Part shown: piece after piece, positions 40,242 to 49,909 of the stretch
Numbering within the stretch: position 1 is the first letter of the stretch
Layout of the letters: every line of letters begins with the position of its first letter
NCBI RefSeq assembly: GCF_002294985.1
Contig: NZ_NSGE01000004.1
Span: 1 to 64,000 of the forward strand
Direction of reading: 5' to 3'
From: Mesorhizobium sp. WSM3862
Lineage (GTDB): Bacteria; Pseudomonadota; Alphaproteobacteria; Rhizobiales; Rhizobiaceae
DNA: 64,000 bases
Made by a program: the position numbers and the translations under genes
Notes under the pieces: generated by a model
What the model saw: only the letters and a program-made list of their open reading frames with translations
What the model was told of the DNA's origin: nothing
Databases searched by the model: none

Positions 40242-40387
40242 TCGTCTCCTCGGTTTGACCCAAGATCTATGTCGCGGCGCTTCCGACGAATGCGGCGGTG
40301 CGGAATTCTGCACCGCCGCAAAGCTCAAAAAACAACGGCATGGACTTAGGGTTCTGCGCAGCGTCGCCTCGCTCCTTGCTCCGCCTT
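40242..40387. repeat. Family B palindromic repeat, copy 3 (inverted)
   Basis: A 146-bp copy in the opposite orientation to the other two, ending at the CTCCTTGCTCCGCC block. Its centre is a strong hairpin, TGCGGCGGTGC / GCACCGCCGCA around GGAATTCT (40291-40320). It separates the convergent YyaL-type and rho genes and could act as a transcription barrier, though neither side has a T-run. Confidence 0.75.
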
Positions 40388-40423
40388 GTATGCCGAAGAA
40401 AGGACCGGTCCCTCGGCGCCCGA

Positions 40424-41689
<1,266 letters not shown>

Positions 41690-41856
41690 TAGATGGACTC
41701 TGGGTAGGCTTTGGGGAGAAAAAATCGGCTGGATGCGACAAATGCCGGGCGCGGCCGAAAGCGAGAAAGGGGCGGCGCATGACGGGAAGGAAGACCCGTC
41801 TTTTATCGTCGGTCGCCTGAAAGAGCAAGCCGCCTTTTGCCGGGTGTGGGGAAGCC

Positions 41857-42393
41857 TCAGAACGGCTTCACGATGACCAGGATGACGATGACGATCATCA
41901 GCAATGTGGGGAGTTCATTGACGATCCGCCAGTGCCTCGCCGGCTTTTCGTTCTTGTCCTCGGCAAATTTTCTCACCGCGCCGGCGAGATAGCCGTGCAG
42001 ACCCGAAAGCAGCAGCACGGCGAGGATCTTGGCGTGCAGCCAGCCGCCCTGGAAACCGAAGCCCTTCCAGGCGAGCCAAAGCCCGAATACCCAGGTCACG
42101 GTCATCGCCGGGTTGATGATGGCGCGCAGCAGCCGGCGCTCCATCACCTTGAAGGTCTCGGACTGCTCGGAGCCTTTCTCGGCGTCGACATGATAGACGA
42201 AAAGCCGAGGCAGATAGAGCATCCCGGCCATCCAGGCGATGACGGCAATCACATGGATTGCCTTCGCCCAGGGATAGAAGCTGTCCGGCGCCACAAGGAA
42301 GAGCAGCGCGGTCAGGACGACCAGCAGAACGATGCCGATCAACATGCGCTTCATCGCCTGGCCGGCGCTGTTCTCGTTGGTCGTCTCTGTCAT
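41857..42393 (-). CDS. hemJ: Protoporphyrinogen oxidase HemJ
   Basis: A 178-aa membrane protein with four to five helices, of the HemJ family that oxidises protoporphyrinogen IX in most alphaproteobacteria. [20 protein letters not shown] carries the conserved membrane His, and [20 protein letters not shown] and [20 protein letters not shown] are family motifs. The frame is open upstream inside hemE, but the ATG overlapping the hemE stop as ATGA is the sensible start. It forms a heme pair with hemE. Confidence 0.93.
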   Translation of the reverse strand: MTETTNENSAGQAMKRMLIGIVLLVVLTALLFLVAPDSFYPWAKAIHVIAVIAWMAGMLYLPRLFVYHVDAEKGSEQSETFKVMERRLLRAIINPAMTVTWVFGLWLAWKGFGFQGGWLHAKILAVLLLSGLHGYLAGAVRKFAEDKNEKPARHWRIVNELPTLLMIVIVILVIVKPF

Positions 42394-43418
42394 CGATGGC
42401 TCCGCACCATTTTCACCATGGCCTCGACATGTGCCACAGGCGTTTCCGGCGTGATGCCGTGGCCGAGATTGAAGATCAGCGGCCCGTTGCCCAGCGTGCG
42501 AAGGATGGCGTCGACGCCGTCGGCCAGCGCCCTGCCGCCGGCAACCAGGCGAAGCGGATCGAGATTGCCCTGCACCGCGCCTTCGCTTTGCAATTCCTTT
42601 GCCATCGACAGCGGCACGGTCCAGTCGAGACCGAGCCCGGTGATCCCGGTCTTCTTCCTGTAATCGCGATAACGCTCGCCGGCGCCCTTGGGGAACCCTA
42701 TCACCGGAACATCCGGACGCGCGGCCTTCACTTGCCGGACAATCTCCGCAACGGGCTCGATGCAAAACGCCTCAAAGGACGCTTCATCGAGAACACCCGA
42801 CCAGGAGTCGAAAATCTGCACCACATCGGCGCCGGCCTCGATCTGGCGGATGAGATAGGCGGCCGAATAATCGGCCAGTATCTTCAGGAGCCGCGCAAGG
42901 GCCTCCGGCTCGCGATAGGCAAAAAGCCTTGCCGGTCCCTGATCCGGCGTGCCGTGGCCGGCAATCATATAGGTCGCCACCGTCCACGGCGCGCCGCAGA
43001 AGCCGATCAAGGTCGTTTCCACCGGAAGCTTCTCACGCAGACGGCGGACCGTTTCGTAGACCGGTTCGAGATTCACGTGAAACGTTTGGCCGTCCAGGGC
43101 CTCGATTTCGGCCGCCGCAATCGGCTTGAGGATCGGCCCGTGTCCCTCTTCGAAGCGGACATCTCGTCCCAGCGCATCGGGCACAACCAGGATATCGGAA
43201 AACAGGATCGAAGCATCGAAGCCGAAGCGCTCGATCGGCTGCAGCGTCACCTCGACGGCAAGATCCGGATCGTAGCAGAGATCGAGGAAAGAACCGGCCC
43301 GCTTCCGGGTCTCGCGATACTCCGGCAGATAACGCCCTGCCTGACGCATCATCCAGAGCGGCGGCGGTGAAACCGTCTCGCCCTTGAGGACGTCCAGCAT
43401 GATCCGTTTCCCAGCCAT
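42390..43418 (-). CDS. hemE: Uroporphyrinogen decarboxylase
   Basis: A 342-aa cytoplasmic enzyme converting uroporphyrinogen III to coproporphyrinogen III. The N-terminal [20 protein letters not shown] is the URO-D signature, with substrate-contact arginines; [19 protein letters not shown] is the second signature. GGAGAGGG precedes the ATG. It flanks the proposed origin, as hemE does in Caulobacter and many alphaproteobacteria, and contains a degenerate parS. Confidence 0.96.
   Translation of the reverse strand: MAGKRIMLDVLKGETVSPPPLWMMRQAGRYLPEYRETRKRAGSFLDLCYDPDLAVEVTLQPIERFGFDASILFSDILVVPDALGRDVRFEEGHGPILKPIAAAEIEALDGQTFHVNLEPVYETVRRLREKLPVETTLIGFCGAPWTVATYMIAGHGTPDQGPARLFAYREPEALARLLKILADYSAAYLIRQIEAGADVVQIFDSWSGVLDEASFEAFCIEPVAEIVRQVKAARPDVPVIGFPKGAGERYRDYRKKTGITGLGLDWTVPLSMAKELQSEGAVQGNLDPLRLVAGGRALADGVDAILRTLGNGPLIFNLGHGITPETPVAHVEAMVKMVRSHR
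43069..43084. promoter_or_regulatory. Degenerate parS-like site inside hemE
   Basis: AGATTCACGTGAAACG keeps the central TTCACGTGAA core and matches the 16-bp parS consensus at 13 positions. It lies about 350 bp from the proposed origin. Confidence 0.55.
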
Positions 43419-43647
43419 CCAGTGCTCGCCCTCTCCAGGTCTCTTAAATCAAATATCTATTTTAAAAGAGTCTTCTGATTCTAAGAGTCTGTTGGTTGTG
43501 GTGGTTGCGACCTGTCCCGCCTGCCGCTCGAAAAGGCCAGTCAGCATATTGTCGCGCAGCTGCTTTCTCAATTTGGAGGGATCTGGGGACGAACCGGATT
43601 CAGGCTTTCGAGTCAGCGGCTTGGCTCTTCCGCTGCGGACCTCGAGC

Positions 43648-43656
43648 TGTGGATGA
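43648..43656 (-). promoter_or_regulatory. DnaA box (TCATCCACA)
   Basis: One mismatch to TTATCCACA; reads TGTGGATGA on the plus strand inside the proposed origin. Confidence 0.7.
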
Positions 43657-43725
43657 TATCGGCCAAGAAAAGTTGATCCCCGGTTTTGTCCCCAGCGCCC
43701 CGACAAAGCCTACAGCGGGGCGAAT

Positions 43726-43734
43726 TGTGGACAA
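43726..43734 (-). promoter_or_regulatory. DnaA box (TTGTCCACA)
   Basis: One mismatch to TTATCCACA; reads TGTGGACAA on the plus strand. Confidence 0.7.
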
Positions 43735-43784
43735 GGTGGCATCTGATACAGTCGCCTTCGACGTCACGACCTTTCTGTCCAACC

Positions 43785-43793
43785 TTGTCCACA
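43785..43793 (+). promoter_or_regulatory. DnaA box (TTGTCCACA)
   Basis: Same nonamer as the box at 43726-43734 but in the opposite orientation, 50 bp away. The weaker TGTGAACAA follows at 43820-43828. Confidence 0.7.
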
Positions 43794-43820
43794 TCTGCCC
43801 ACAGTCTGGAACCAACTCTT

Positions 43821-44642
43821 GTGAACAAACCCCAGAGCTTCTTCCATCTGCATCTGATTTCCGACGCTACCGGCGAGACGCTGCTGGCGGCAGGCCGCGC
43901 CGCCTCCGCCCAATACAAGGACGCACGCGCCATCGAGCACATCTATCCGCTGATCCGCACGGAAAAGCAGGTCGCCAAGGTGTTCGAGGATATCGAGGAG
44001 GAGCCCGGCATCATTCTCTACACCGTCGTCGACCAGAAGCTCGCGCGCAGCATCGACGAGCGCTGCGCCGCCATGGGCCTGCCCTGCGTTTCGGTGCTGG
44101 AGCCCGTGCTCAGCGTCTTCCAGTCCTATCTCGGCACGCCGGCCGGCCGGCGCGTCGGCGCCCAGCATGTGCTCGACGCCGAATATTTCCGCCGCATCGA
44201 TGCGCTGAACTTCACCATGGAGCATGACGACGGCCAGTTGCCGGCCAACATGGACGATGCCGATGTCGTGCTGATCGGCATCTCGCGCACCTCCAAGACG
44301 CCGACGAGCATCTATCTCGCCAATCGCGGAATCAAGACCGCCAACATTCCGATCGTGCTCGGCGTGCCGCTGCCGGAAAGCCTGATCAACGCCAGGACGC
44401 CGCTGATCGTCGGCCTCCTCGCCACGGCCGAGCGCATCTCGCATGTCCGCCAGAACCGCATCCTCGGCAACAGCAACAACTACGTGCCGACCGACTATGT
44501 CGACCGCGCCGCCATCGCCGAGGAGCTCGCCTATGCGCGTCAGCTCTGCACCAGGCACGGCTGGCCAATGATCGACGTCAGCCGGCGCTCGATCGAGGAA
44601 ACCGCGGCGGCCATCGTTGCCCTGCGGGGAAAGACGCGCTAG
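43821..44642 (+). CDS. ppsR: DUF299 kinase/pyrophosphorylase (PEP synthase/PPDK regulatory protein)
   Basis: A 273-aa bifunctional regulator that phosphorylates and dephosphorylates pyruvate,phosphate dikinase or PEP synthase. It starts [20 protein letters not shown] and contains [19 protein letters not shown], the family's nucleotide-binding loop, and [17 protein letters not shown]. The start is GTG (VNKPQS); the upstream frame runs through the origin and is not credible. It is the counterpart of the gene next to hemE at other alphaproteobacterial origins. Confidence 0.92.
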   Translation: MNKPQSFFHLHLISDATGETLLAAGRAASAQYKDARAIEHIYPLIRTEKQVAKVFEDIEEEPGIILYTVVDQKLARSIDERCAAMGLPCVSVLEPVLSVFQSYLGTPAGRRVGAQHVLDAEYFRRIDALNFTMEHDDGQLPANMDDADVVLIGISRTSKTPTSIYLANRGIKTANIPIVLGVPLPESLINARTPLIVGLLATAERISHVRQNRILGNSNNYVPTDYVDRAAIAEELAYARQLCTRHGWPMIDVSRRSIEETAAAIVALRGKTR

Positions 44643-44749
44643 GGCAGGCGATATCAGTGAGCATTCCGTCCTGAGAGAAGGTGGCTCGGCGCATAGCGCC
44701 GAGACGGATGAAGGGCGCTGGACGGATCGCAACCGTTGGGTGAACCAGT

Positions 44750-45349
44750 ATGGCCGACAAAATCGTCCTCGCTTCGGGCAGCCCGTTCCGCAAGGCAATG
44801 CTTATCAATGCCGGGCTCGACATCGAGGCGGTGCCGGCAGATGTCGACGAGCGCGCGCTCGAGGCGCCCTTGCAGGACAGCGGTGTCTCTCCCGAAGATG
44901 TCGCTTCGATCCTTGCCGAAGCCAAGGCGACCGAGGTCAGCGAGCGCCGGCCGGGCGCGCTGGTGCTCGGTTGCGACCAGACGCTGTCGCTTGGCGACGA
45001 AATCTTCCACAAGCCGGCCGATATGGAAGGCGCGCGGAGGCATCTCCTGGCCTTGTCAGGCAAGACCCATCAGCTGAACAGCGCCGTCGTCCTCTGCCGA
45101 GATGGCGAAGTGCTGTGGCGGCATGTCGGCATCGCCAGCCTCACCATGCGCAAGCTCGATCCCGCCTTCATCGGCCGCCACCTGGCGCGCGTCGGCGCCA
45201 AGGCGCTGGCGAGTGTCGGCGCCTACCAGATCGAGGGCGAGGGCATCCAACTCTTCGAGAAGATCGAGGGCGACTATTTCACCATCGTCGGCCTGCCGCT
45301 GTTGCCGGTGCTGAAGGAGCTGCGCGCATTGGGAGCGATCGATGGTTGA
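44750..45349 (+). CDS. maf: Maf-family nucleoside triphosphate pyrophosphatase
   Basis: A 199-aa Maf protein that hydrolyses non-canonical or modified nucleoside triphosphates. Family motifs are present: [19 protein letters not shown] at the start and [20 protein letters not shown]. It begins 107 nt after ppsR and overlaps aroE by 8 nt, forming a maf-aroE-coaE run. Confidence 0.93.
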   Translation: MADKIVLASGSPFRKAMLINAGLDIEAVPADVDERALEAPLQDSGVSPEDVASILAEAKATEVSERRPGALVLGCDQTLSLGDEIFHKPADMEGARRHLLALSGKTHQLNSAVVLCRDGEVLWRHVGIASLTMRKLDPAFIGRHLARVGAKALASVGAYQIEGEGIQLFEKIEGDYFTIVGLPLLPVLKELRALGAIDG

Positions 45350-46175
45350 GAAGCGGGCCTTCGTCACCGGCCACCCGATCGCGCATTCGCGCTCGCCGAA
45401 GATCCACCGCCACTGGCTGGAGGAATACGGCATCGACGGCAGCTACCAGGCTATCGACGTTCAGCCGGAGGATTTCGCAGCATTCCTGAAATCACTCGGC
45501 GAGAATGGCTATCGCGGCGGCAATGTCACCATCCCGCACAAGGAAGCAGCCTTCGCCTTGGTCGCGCGCCGCGACGAGGCCGCCGAAGCCATCGGCGCGG
45601 TCAACACGCTGTGGCTGGAAGACGGCGTGCTGTGGGGCGGCAATACCGACGCTCTCGGCTTTGCCGGCAATCTCGATGAACATGCCCCCGGCTGGGCGGC
45701 GAATGGTCCGGCCGTGGTGCTGGGCGCGGGCGGTGCCTCCCGCGCCGTCGTCCACGCGCTGAAGGACCGGGGCCTCAACGACATCCGCATCGTCAACCGT
45801 ACGCTGGCAAGGGCTGAGGAACTCGCCGACCGGTTTGGCGCCGGGGTTTCGGCGCATGGCGCCGGCGCGGTCGGCGAATTGCTTTCCGACGCCGGCCTGC
45901 TCGTCAACACCACCGCGCTCGGCATGCATGGCAACGAGACCCTCGCCGCCGATCCGGCCGGTCTGCCCGGCCACGCCATCGTCACCGACATCGTCTATGT
46001 GCCGCTGGAGACGCCGATGCTTGCTGCCGCCAGGGCGCGCGGTCTGAAGACCGTCGATGGCCTCGGCATGCTGCTGCACCAGGCCGTGCCCGGCTTCGAG
46101 CGCTGGTTCGGCAAGCGACCTGAGGTGACGCCGCAATTGCGGCGCATGATCGTCGCCGACATCGAAGCGCATTGA
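45342..46175 (+). CDS. aroE: Shikimate dehydrogenase
   Basis: A 277-aa NADPH enzyme reducing 3-dehydroshikimate to shikimate. It has [20 protein letters not shown] at the N-terminus, [11 protein letters not shown] with the catalytic lysine, GAVNTLW, and the NADP loop [16 protein letters not shown] with [10 protein letters not shown]. The C-terminal [16 protein letters not shown] is conserved. It starts inside the end of maf and is followed after 1 nt by coaE. Confidence 0.95.
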   Translation: MVEKRAFVTGHPIAHSRSPKIHRHWLEEYGIDGSYQAIDVQPEDFAAFLKSLGENGYRGGNVTIPHKEAAFALVARRDEAAEAIGAVNTLWLEDGVLWGGNTDALGFAGNLDEHAPGWAANGPAVVLGAGGASRAVVHALKDRGLNDIRIVNRTLARAEELADRFGAGVSAHGAGAVGELLSDAGLLVNTTALGMHGNETLAADPAGLPGHAIVTDIVYVPLETPMLAAARARGLKTVDGLGMLLHQAVPGFERWFGKRPEVTPQLRRMIVADIEAH

Positions 46176-46176
46176 C

Positions 46177-46782
46177 ATGATCGTGCTCGGCCTCACCGGA
46201 TCGATCGGCATGGGCAAGTCGACCACGGCAAAGATGTTCGCTGAGGCCGGCGTTCCGGTGCATGATTCCGACGAGACCGTGCATCGCCTCTATGCCGGCA
46301 AGGCAGCACCCCTGGTCGAACGAGCCTTTCCCGGCACGACTAAAGCGGGCGTGGTCGATCGTGCAAGGCTCGCCGAGACAGTGCTGGGCGATTCCGCCGC
46401 GCTGAAAAAGCTGGAGGCGATCATCCACCCGCTGGTGCGGGCCGACGCCGACGCCTTTTTGGTCCGGCATCGCGCTGCCGGGGCGCCGATTGCGGTGCTC
46501 GACATCCCGTTGCTGTTCGAGACCGGCGGCCGCAACCGGGTCGACAAGGTCGTGGTCGTCACCGCGCCGGCCGAGATCCAGCGCGCCCGCGTGCTCGCCA
46601 GACCCGGCATGAGCGAAGAAAAATTCGCTTCCATCCTCGCCAAGCAGGTGCCTGACGCCGAGAAACGCCGTCAGGCGGATTTCATCGTCGACACCGGCCA
46701 GGGTTATGATGCCGCACGTGCGGCGGTGGCAGCCATCGTCAGCGAATTGACCGGGGATAAGTCCGGCAAAAACGCTTCCTGA
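46177..46782 (+). CDS. coaE: Dephospho-CoA kinase
   Basis: A 201-aa P-loop kinase for the last step of coenzyme A synthesis. Walker [18 protein letters not shown], the substrate motif [14 protein letters not shown] and the lid region [20 protein letters not shown] are all visible. It follows aroE after a single base and precedes dnaQ by 74 nt. Length is normal. Confidence 0.95.
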   Translation: MIVLGLTGSIGMGKSTTAKMFAEAGVPVHDSDETVHRLYAGKAAPLVERAFPGTTKAGVVDRARLAETVLGDSAALKKLEAIIHPLVRADADAFLVRHRAAGAPIAVLDIPLLFETGGRNRVDKVVVVTAPAEIQRARVLARPGMSEEKFASILAKQVPDAEKRRQADFIVDTGQGYDAARAAVAAIVSELTGDKSGKNAS

Positions 46783-46856
46783 CGGCCGCTGTCAGCAGTC
46801 CCCATTGCCATTTTGTTCCGGTTTGTGATTCTGCTCTTTAGAGCGGACTGATTCGA

Positions 46857-47564
46857 ATGCGTGAGATCATCTTCGACACCGAAACCACCGGCCTCGATTT
46901 GCGCGACGACCGCATCATCGAGCTCGGCGGCGTAGAGCTGGTCAACCGTTTCCCGACCGGCCGCACCTTCCACAAGTTCATCAATCCGCAAGGCCGCGCC
47001 ATTCACGCCGAGGCGCAGGCCGTGCACGGCATCAGCGCGGCGGATCTGGCCGGCAAGCCGACCTTCGCCGAAATCGCCGAGGAATGGCTGGCCTTCACCG
47101 ACGGTGCCAAGCTGATCGCCCACAACGCCATGTTCGACCTTGGCTTCCTCAACCTCGAATACAGCCGGCTCGGTCATCCGGCCATCGATCCCGGCCGCAT
47201 CGTCGACACGCTGGCGATCGCGCGCCGCAAGCATCCGATGGGTCCGAACTCGCTGGACGCGCTCTGCCGCCGCTACGGCATCGACAATACCCGCCGCACC
47301 AAGCACGGGGCGCTTCTCGACTCCGAATTGCTGGCCGAAGTCTACATCGAGCTCATCGGCGGCAAACAGGCGGCGCTGGTTCTGGAAACCGTGGCCGTGC
47401 AGATGAACGGCAGCGGCGAAGTCGCCGATATCGATATCTCGATCGGCGCAAGGCCGATCGCGCTGCCGCCGCGCCTCACCGAGGCGGATCGGGCGGCACA
47501 TGCCGGGCTTGTCGGCACGCTCGGCGAAAAGGCGTTGTGGCTGAAGGTGGCGTCTGCGGGTTGA
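46857..47564 (+). CDS. dnaQ: DNA polymerase III epsilon subunit (proofreading exonuclease)
   Basis: A 235-aa DEDDh exonuclease. ExoI is in REIIFDTETTGLDLRDDRII (Asp and Glu metal ligands), ExoII in LIAHNAMFDLGFLNLEYSRL, and ExoIII in RTKHGALLDSELLAEVYIEL. The C-terminal tail probably contacts the alpha subunit. It ends the rightward gene run next to the proposed origin and converges with secB. Confidence 0.95.
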   Translation: MREIIFDTETTGLDLRDDRIIELGGVELVNRFPTGRTFHKFINPQGRAIHAEAQAVHGISAADLAGKPTFAEIAEEWLAFTDGAKLIAHNAMFDLGFLNLEYSRLGHPAIDPGRIVDTLAIARRKHPMGPNSLDALCRRYGIDNTRRTKHGALLDSELLAEVYIELIGGKQAALVLETVAVQMNGSGEVADIDISIGARPIALPPRLTEADRAAHAGLVGTLGEKALWLKVASAG

Positions 47565-47614
47565 GCGGGGGGCGCTCCCTGAACCGACGCGATTAGCCGA
47601 GCCGCCCATCCCTT

Positions 47615-47640
47615 CGTCATGCCCGAGCTTGACCCGAGCA
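47615..47640. repeat. Family B repeat fragment
   Basis: The stretch CGTCATGCCCGAGCTTGACC followed by CGAGCA matches the inverted end of the family B element; the rest is absent. Confidence 0.55.
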
Positions 47641-47649
47641 ACCCTTAGC

Positions 47650-47674
47650 AAAAAAGCCCGGCGCGAAGCCGGGC
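47650..47674 (-). terminator. Rho-independent terminator of secB
   Basis: On the minus strand, GCCCGGC / GCCGGGC around TTCGC is followed by TTTTTT. It lies 27 bp beyond the secB stop. Confidence 0.88.
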
Positions 47675-47701
47675 TCTCGATACGAGGGGTGGTGAGTCTC
47701 C

Positions 47702-48202
47702 TCAGCTCACCTGGACCTTGCTTGCGGCCTGGTCCTCGGCGATGCGCTGCTGGAACATCTGCGCGAAATCGATCGGGTCGAGCATCAGCGGCGGGAAGCC
47801 GCCGTTGCGGGTGGCGTCCGCGATGATCTGGCGCGCGAAGGGGAAGAGCAGCCGGGGGCATTCGATGAACAGGATCGGCAGCATATGCTCCTGCGGGAAG
47901 CCGCTGATGGCGAAGACGCCGCCATAGACCAGTTCGACGTTGAACAGCACTTCCTGGTCGAAGGAGGCCTTGGCATTCAATGTGAGATTGACGTCGAACT
48001 GCTTGTCCGAAAGCGGGTTTGCGTTGACGTTGACATTGATGGCGATGCCAGGGGCCTTGTCGCGGCCGCGCAGCGAATTCGGCGCGCCGGGGCTTTCGAA
48101 CGACAGGTCCTTCACATATTGCGCAAGCACGTTGAGCGAGGGCTGTTCCTGTTTGCCGTTGCCGTTGGCGGCGGCTGCCGCGGCATCATCATTGCTGGCC
48201 AT
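47702..48202 (-). CDS. secB: Protein-export chaperone SecB
   Basis: A 166-aa tetrameric cytosolic chaperone that keeps preproteins unfolded for Sec[21 protein letters not shown] is the conserved N-terminal strand, and [20 protein letters not shown] followed by [12 protein letters not shown] is the C-terminal signature. An Asn/Ala-rich leader precedes the fold. It has its own terminator. Proximity to dnaQ and coaE is usual in alphaproteobacteria. Confidence 0.95.
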   Translation of the reverse strand: MASNDDAAAAAANGNGKQEQPSLNVLAQYVKDLSFESPGAPNSLRGRDKAPGIAINVNVNANPLSDKQFDVNLTLNAKASFDQEVLFNVELVYGGVFAISGFPQEHMLPILFIECPRLLFPFARQIIADATRNGGFPPLMLDPIDFAQMFQQRIAEDQAASKVQVS

Positions 48203-48369
48203 TAGCCTTTGTCCTTTTGCCTGGGCAGCATTGCTGACCGGATTGAAATCGGGGGTTCGCTATCATGCTCGGCAGGACAAGACAAGTTTTGCGCGCCGCC
48301 TGAAACTGCGCAGCCGTTTCGGGGCGACGGCGCGCATGAGACAGCTATTCGAGCGGACCCTGAAGAGAG

Positions 48370-48867
48370 CTAGTCGTCTTTCAGCCGCCGCCAAGGGGAA
48401 TTGTGATCCGGCCCGCGCTTGTAGTCGTCCTGGCGCGAAAAGTCGCTGTCATCGAGATCGATGACCCTGTCGCGGCGGCGGGCCGAAAAGCCGCTGCTGA
48501 AGCTGGTCGCCATCACGATGCGGTTCTTGAGCAGGCGCCAGGCAAGATCGCGCACCGGCGGCAGGAGCAGCAGGATGGCGATAATGTCGGTGATGAAGCC
48601 CGGAATGATGAGCAGGAGTGCCGCCAGCACGATCATCGCGCCATGCGCGAGTTGGCGGCTTGGATCGCGCCCGGCATCCATTTCCGTCCGCACCCGCGCC
48701 ATCACGCCGAATCCCTGGTGCCGAAGCAGGAGGCTGCCGGCAATGGTGGAGAGGATGACGAGCCCGATCGTCGCCAAAGCGCCGACTTCGCGGCCGACGA
48801 TGACGAAGCCGGCGATCTCCAGAAGCGGCAGCAGGAGCAGGAACAGGGGAATGAACGAAATGCGCAA
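48370..48867 (-). CDS. fxsA: FxsA family membrane protein
   Basis: A 165-aa inner-membrane protein. RISFIPLFLLLLPLLEIAGF then VIVGREVGALATIGLVILST are the FxsA hydrophobic segments, and LRHQGFGVMARVRTEMDAGR and LLIIPGFITDIIAILLLLP complete the family pattern. The name comes from suppression of F-exclusion of phage T7 in E. coli; native role unclear. The only sensible start is TTG, with a weak ribosome-binding site. It is divergent from the Tim44-domain gene. Confidence 0.9.
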   Translation of the reverse strand: MRISFIPLFLLLLPLLEIAGFVIVGREVGALATIGLVILSTIAGSLLLRHQGFGVMARVRTEMDAGRDPSRQLAHGAMIVLAALLLIIPGFITDIIAILLLLPPVRDLAWRLLKNRIVMATSFSSGFSARRRDRVIDLDDSDFSRQDDYKRGPDHNSPWRRLKDD

Positions 48868-49070
48868 ATTGAGACCGGTCGCTTTCTTCTTTTGCGGGCC
48901 TCGCGGGAAATCGCCGCTGGCACTAGGACCTTTAGATAGGTATGGCTGGCTTTGATTTGAATGATTGCGCCCGCCGTTCTATATGCTTTGGGTAATGAAC
49001 GCTATGCGACCGCCGCCATTCTGAGGGTTCTGGTGGTCCGGCCTGGACAGGGATCGAATTGGCGGAAGAT

Positions 49071-49778
49071 ATGGGTTTCTTCGACTTCGGCACGATTTTC
49101 TTTTTGATTGCGGCGGTTGTGATCTTCTTCCAGCTTCGCAACGTGCTGGGCCGTCGCACCGGAAACGAACGCCCGCCCTTCGATCCTTATTCGGCAAGCC
49201 GCACGCGCGAGCAGGATGCGGCGCAGAAGTCCGAGAATGTGGTGTCGCTGCCGCGCAAGCGCATGCCGGGGGAACCGGCGGCGGAGACCTATGCCGCGAT
49301 CGACGCTTTCGCCAAGCCGGACAGCGATCTCAACAAGGGCCTGCGCGCGATCAAGGACAACGATCCGTCCTTCGATCCCAAGACCTTTATCGACGGCGCC
49401 AAGATGGCCTACGAGATGATCGTCATGGCCTTTGCCGACGGCGACCGCAAAACGCTGAAGAACCTGTTGTCGCGCGAGGTCTATGACAGCTTCGTCGCCG
49501 CGATCGGCGAGCGCGAGGCGAAAGCGGAAAAGATCCAGTCTTCCTTCGTCGGTATCGACAAGGTCGATGTCGTCGCCGCCGAGATGAAGGGCACCGAGGC
49601 GCATATCACGCTGCGCATCGTCAGCGAGCTGATCTCGGCGACCCGCGACAAGGTCGGCGCCGTCATCGACGGCGATCCGGAAAAAGTCGCCGAGGTCAAG
49701 GACGTCTGGACCTTCTTCCGCGATACCCGGTCGCGTGATCCGAACTGGAAGCTGGTCGCCACGGAAGAAGAAGATTGA
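49071..49778 (+). CDS. Tim44/TimA-domain membrane-anchored protein
   Basis: A 235-aa protein with one N-terminal helix (FFDFGTIFFLIAAVVIFFQL) and a C-terminal Tim44-like domain (AYEMIVMAFADGDRKTLKNL, then KVDVVAAEMKGTEAHITLRI). In Caulobacter the homologous TimA family is tied to envelope function; in mitochondria the domain docks import motors to the membrane. The role here is unknown. GGAAGAT precedes the ATG. A RIME element lies directly after its stop. Confidence 0.9.
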   Translation: MGFFDFGTIFFLIAAVVIFFQLRNVLGRRTGNERPPFDPYSASRTREQDAAQKSENVVSLPRKRMPGEPAAETYAAIDAFAKPDSDLNKGLRAIKDNDPSFDPKTFIDGAKMAYEMIVMAFADGDRKTLKNLLSREVYDSFVAAIGEREAKAEKIQSSFVGIDKVDVVAAEMKGTEAHITLRIVSELISATRDKVGAVIDGDPEKVAEVKDVWTFFRDTRSRDPNWKLVATEEED

Positions 49779-49789
49779 CCTAGAGCATG

Positions 49790-49897
49790 ATGCCGAAAAG
49801 TGTGGAGCGGTTTTCGGACGCCATCATGCTCCATCTCTTTAGTTTGGAGCCGGATTCAGATTTCAGGTCGATCCGGCCTGAAATCATCCGGCTCTAG
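49790..49897. repeat. RIME1-like element, 108 bp
   Basis: Starts CTAGAGC and ends GCTCTAG. It contains two palindromes: GAGCATGATG / CATCATGCTC with CCGAAAA / TTTTCGG inside (to about 49832), and GAGCCGGAT / ATCCGGCTC with TTTCAGG / CCTGAAA inside. Size and two-palindrome structure match the rhizobial intergenic mosaic element RIME1. It fills the gap between the Tim44-domain gene and mltA. Confidence 0.88.
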
Positions 49898-49909
49898 GTG
49901 GCGGCTGTC

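Larger units (their letters stand above)
43419..43820. other. oriC: Probable chromosomal replication origin (oriC)
   Basis: The 402-bp gap between divergent hemE and ppsR, the place where alphaproteobacterial origins such as that of Caulobacter lie. Seen here: an AT-rich block (43443-43466, TTAAATCAAATATC onward) that could unwind; five GANTC methylation sites between 43468 and 43614; and three DnaA boxes matching TTATCCACA at 8 of 9 bases, with a weaker one over the ppsR start codon. Flanking genes diverge from it. Not proven without skew or marker-frequency data. Confidence 0.8.

Noticed and set aside
40291..40320. Strong hairpin as a rho or YyaL terminator
   Set aside because: No T-run follows on either strand; it is better explained as the centre of a family B repeat.
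43795..43803. Possible fifth DnaA box (CTGCCCACA)
   Set aside because: Only about six of nine bases match the consensus.
43686..43820. In-frame upstream extension of ppsR through the origin region
   Set aside because: Family similarity begins at [11 protein letters not shown]; the extension covers DnaA boxes and has no protein-like character, so the GTG start is used.
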